Notes under the pieces: model-generated
Told to the model about the DNA's origin: nothing
What the model saw: only the letters and a program-made list of their open reading frames with translations
The model's database searches: none
Source: Ohtaekwangia sp035628875
GTDB taxonomy: Bacteria; Bacteroidota; Bacteroidia; Cytophagales; Cyclobacteriaceae
Direction: 5' to 3'
DNA: 64,000 nucleotides
Assembly (NCBI GenBank): GCA_035628875.1
Contig: DASPIZ010000117.1
Coordinates: forward strand, 1-64,000
Shown here: one piece after another, positions 63,327 through 64,000 of the stretch
Numbering within the stretch: the first letter of the stretch is position 1
How the letters are laid out: every line of letters starts with the position of its first letter
Made by a program: the position numbers and the translations under genes

Positions 63327-63361
63327 AACTCATGGCTCGTAGCTGGTAGCTCGCAGCTTTT
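63327..63361 (-). repeat. Heptad-repeat element, copy 9 (AGCT block only)
   Basis: On the minus strand AGCTGCG, AGCTACC, AGCTACG heptads start about 5 nt after the TGA of the channel gene. Only this block is present. Confidence 0.7.
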
Positions 63362-64000
63362 TCAGTTTAGGCTTCCACCACAGAATTTGCAATATACAGC
63401 ATCGCTGTCATGTCCTTCCCGCATACAATGCGGACATACTTGCGTTGATAATTTCTCGCGGGTTTTTAAACTGATCATTTCGGCAGATACAATTCCCGTG
63501 GGTACTGCAATAACACCATAGCCGAGGATCATTAGAATCGATGCCAGCATTTGACCAAGATCCGTATGGGGTGAGATATCGCCGTAGCCAACCGTAGTCA
63601 TGGTAACAATTGACCAGTAGATACCCCGTGGTATGCTGGTGAATCCATGTTCCGGTCCTTCCACCATATACATCACCGTTCCCATAATGACTACCGTTGT
63701 GAGCACGGTAAAAAGAAAGACGATTATTTTATGCCTGCTGGAATTTAATGCATGAACTAAGTTTTGGCCACCCGCCACAAACCGTGGAAGTTTCAGAATA
63801 CGGAATATGCGGAGTAACCGAATAACGCGGATAACCATTAAGGAATGTGCGCCTACAAAAAATAAACCGAGATACGTAGGTAATACTGACAAAAGATCGA
63901 CGATGCCAAAAAAGCTCAGCACGTATTTCTTTTTGTTCGGAACAGCCCAGAGGCGAGCCAGATATTCCAGCGAAAAGATTATGGTAAAGAACCATTCTAT
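63362..64000 (-). CDS. Voltage-gated potassium channel with C-terminal zinc ribbon, 5' end outside window
   Basis: At least 213 residues; the frame is open to the right edge, so the apparent start inside is not real. From the edge: an S2-like helix (IEWFFTIIFSLEYLARLW), S3 (FFGIVDLLSVLPTYLGLF), the S4 sensor with Arg at every third position (VIRVIRLLRIFRIL), S5, and the pore with TVGYGD selectivity filter, then S6. The C-terminal ~25 residues carry CPHC...YCKFCGG, a zinc ribbon instead of a larger regulatory domain. KvAP-like tetramer in the inner membrane. Confidence 0.92.
   Translation of the reverse strand: MEWFFTIIFSLEYLARLWAVPNKKKYVLSFFGIVDLLSVLPTYLGLFFVGAHSLMVIRVIRLLRIFRILKLPRFVAGGQNLVHALNSSRHKIIVFLFTVLTTVVIMGTVMYMVEGPEHGFTSIPRGIYWSIVTMTTVGYGDISPHTDLGQMLASILMILGYGVIAVPTGIVSAEMISLKTREKLSTQVCPHCMREGHDSDAVYCKFCGGSLN

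Overview
The window looks like a chromosomal segment of a Bacteroidota bacterium, most likely order Cytophagales. The evidence is a SusC/SusD pair with surface lipoproteins, many TPR sensor kinases, an LTXXQ-type secreted protein, outer-membrane beta-barrels ending in Phe, and several genes preceded by the Bacteroidota -7 promoter element TAnnTTTG. I see no rRNA, tRNA, CRISPR array, phage or transposase. The species cannot be named from the sequence.

Layout. 1-959: 3' end of an MFS transporter. 1331-9850: DUF4184 membrane protein, DNA ligase D, an isopropylmalate/citramalate synthase, a TPR lipoprotein-like protein, Ku, and a Ku-adjacent TPR protein carrying a QLNLF sliding-clamp-type motif. 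Ku and LigD together make a bacterial end-joining system. 10316-18509: a small two-TM protein, a HEAT-like protein, an HD-domain protein fused to a Pycsar-type TM effector domain (no cyclase nearby), a giant exported phosphatase / kinase-like / Omp85-barrel fusion, a desaturase and a lipid A-type acyltransferase. 18602-28620: a 2,000-residue alpha-2-macroglobulin, a CheY-like regulator, a CBS-pair protein and a TPR histidine kinase.

29051-37591 is a compact polysaccharide utilisation locus: SusC, SusD, a PKD lipoprotein (probable glycan-binding protein), then, after a strong terminator, two GH16 beta-glucanases. The likely substrate is a beta-1,3-glucan such as laminarin. 38182-52516 holds an exported S9-like hydrolase, an M57 metalloprotease lipoprotein, an LTXXQ-like protein, a TonB receptor, an ABC-F ATPase divergent from a Crp/Fnr regulator, a two-component pair (LuxR regulator and HisKA_3 kinase), and a UspA. 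52860-64000 holds a split Ada-type alkylation repair pair, a luciferase-like monooxygenase, an AraC regulator divergent from a DUF1080 protein, a DinB-like protein, a zinc-ribbon protein with an orphan ABC ATPase, a class V aminotransferase and a voltage-gated K+ channel that runs off the right edge.

The most unusual feature is not a gene. It is a family of ~350-bp composite repeats scattered over at least nine intergenic sites. Each copy is built from different blocks of 7-nt tandem repeats in a largely fixed order, and the same end of the element abuts or overlaps the stop codon of the preceding gene in seven of eight copies that have that end. This resembles, by analogy only, the heptanucleotide STRR repeats of cyanobacteria, and I do not recognise it as a described family.
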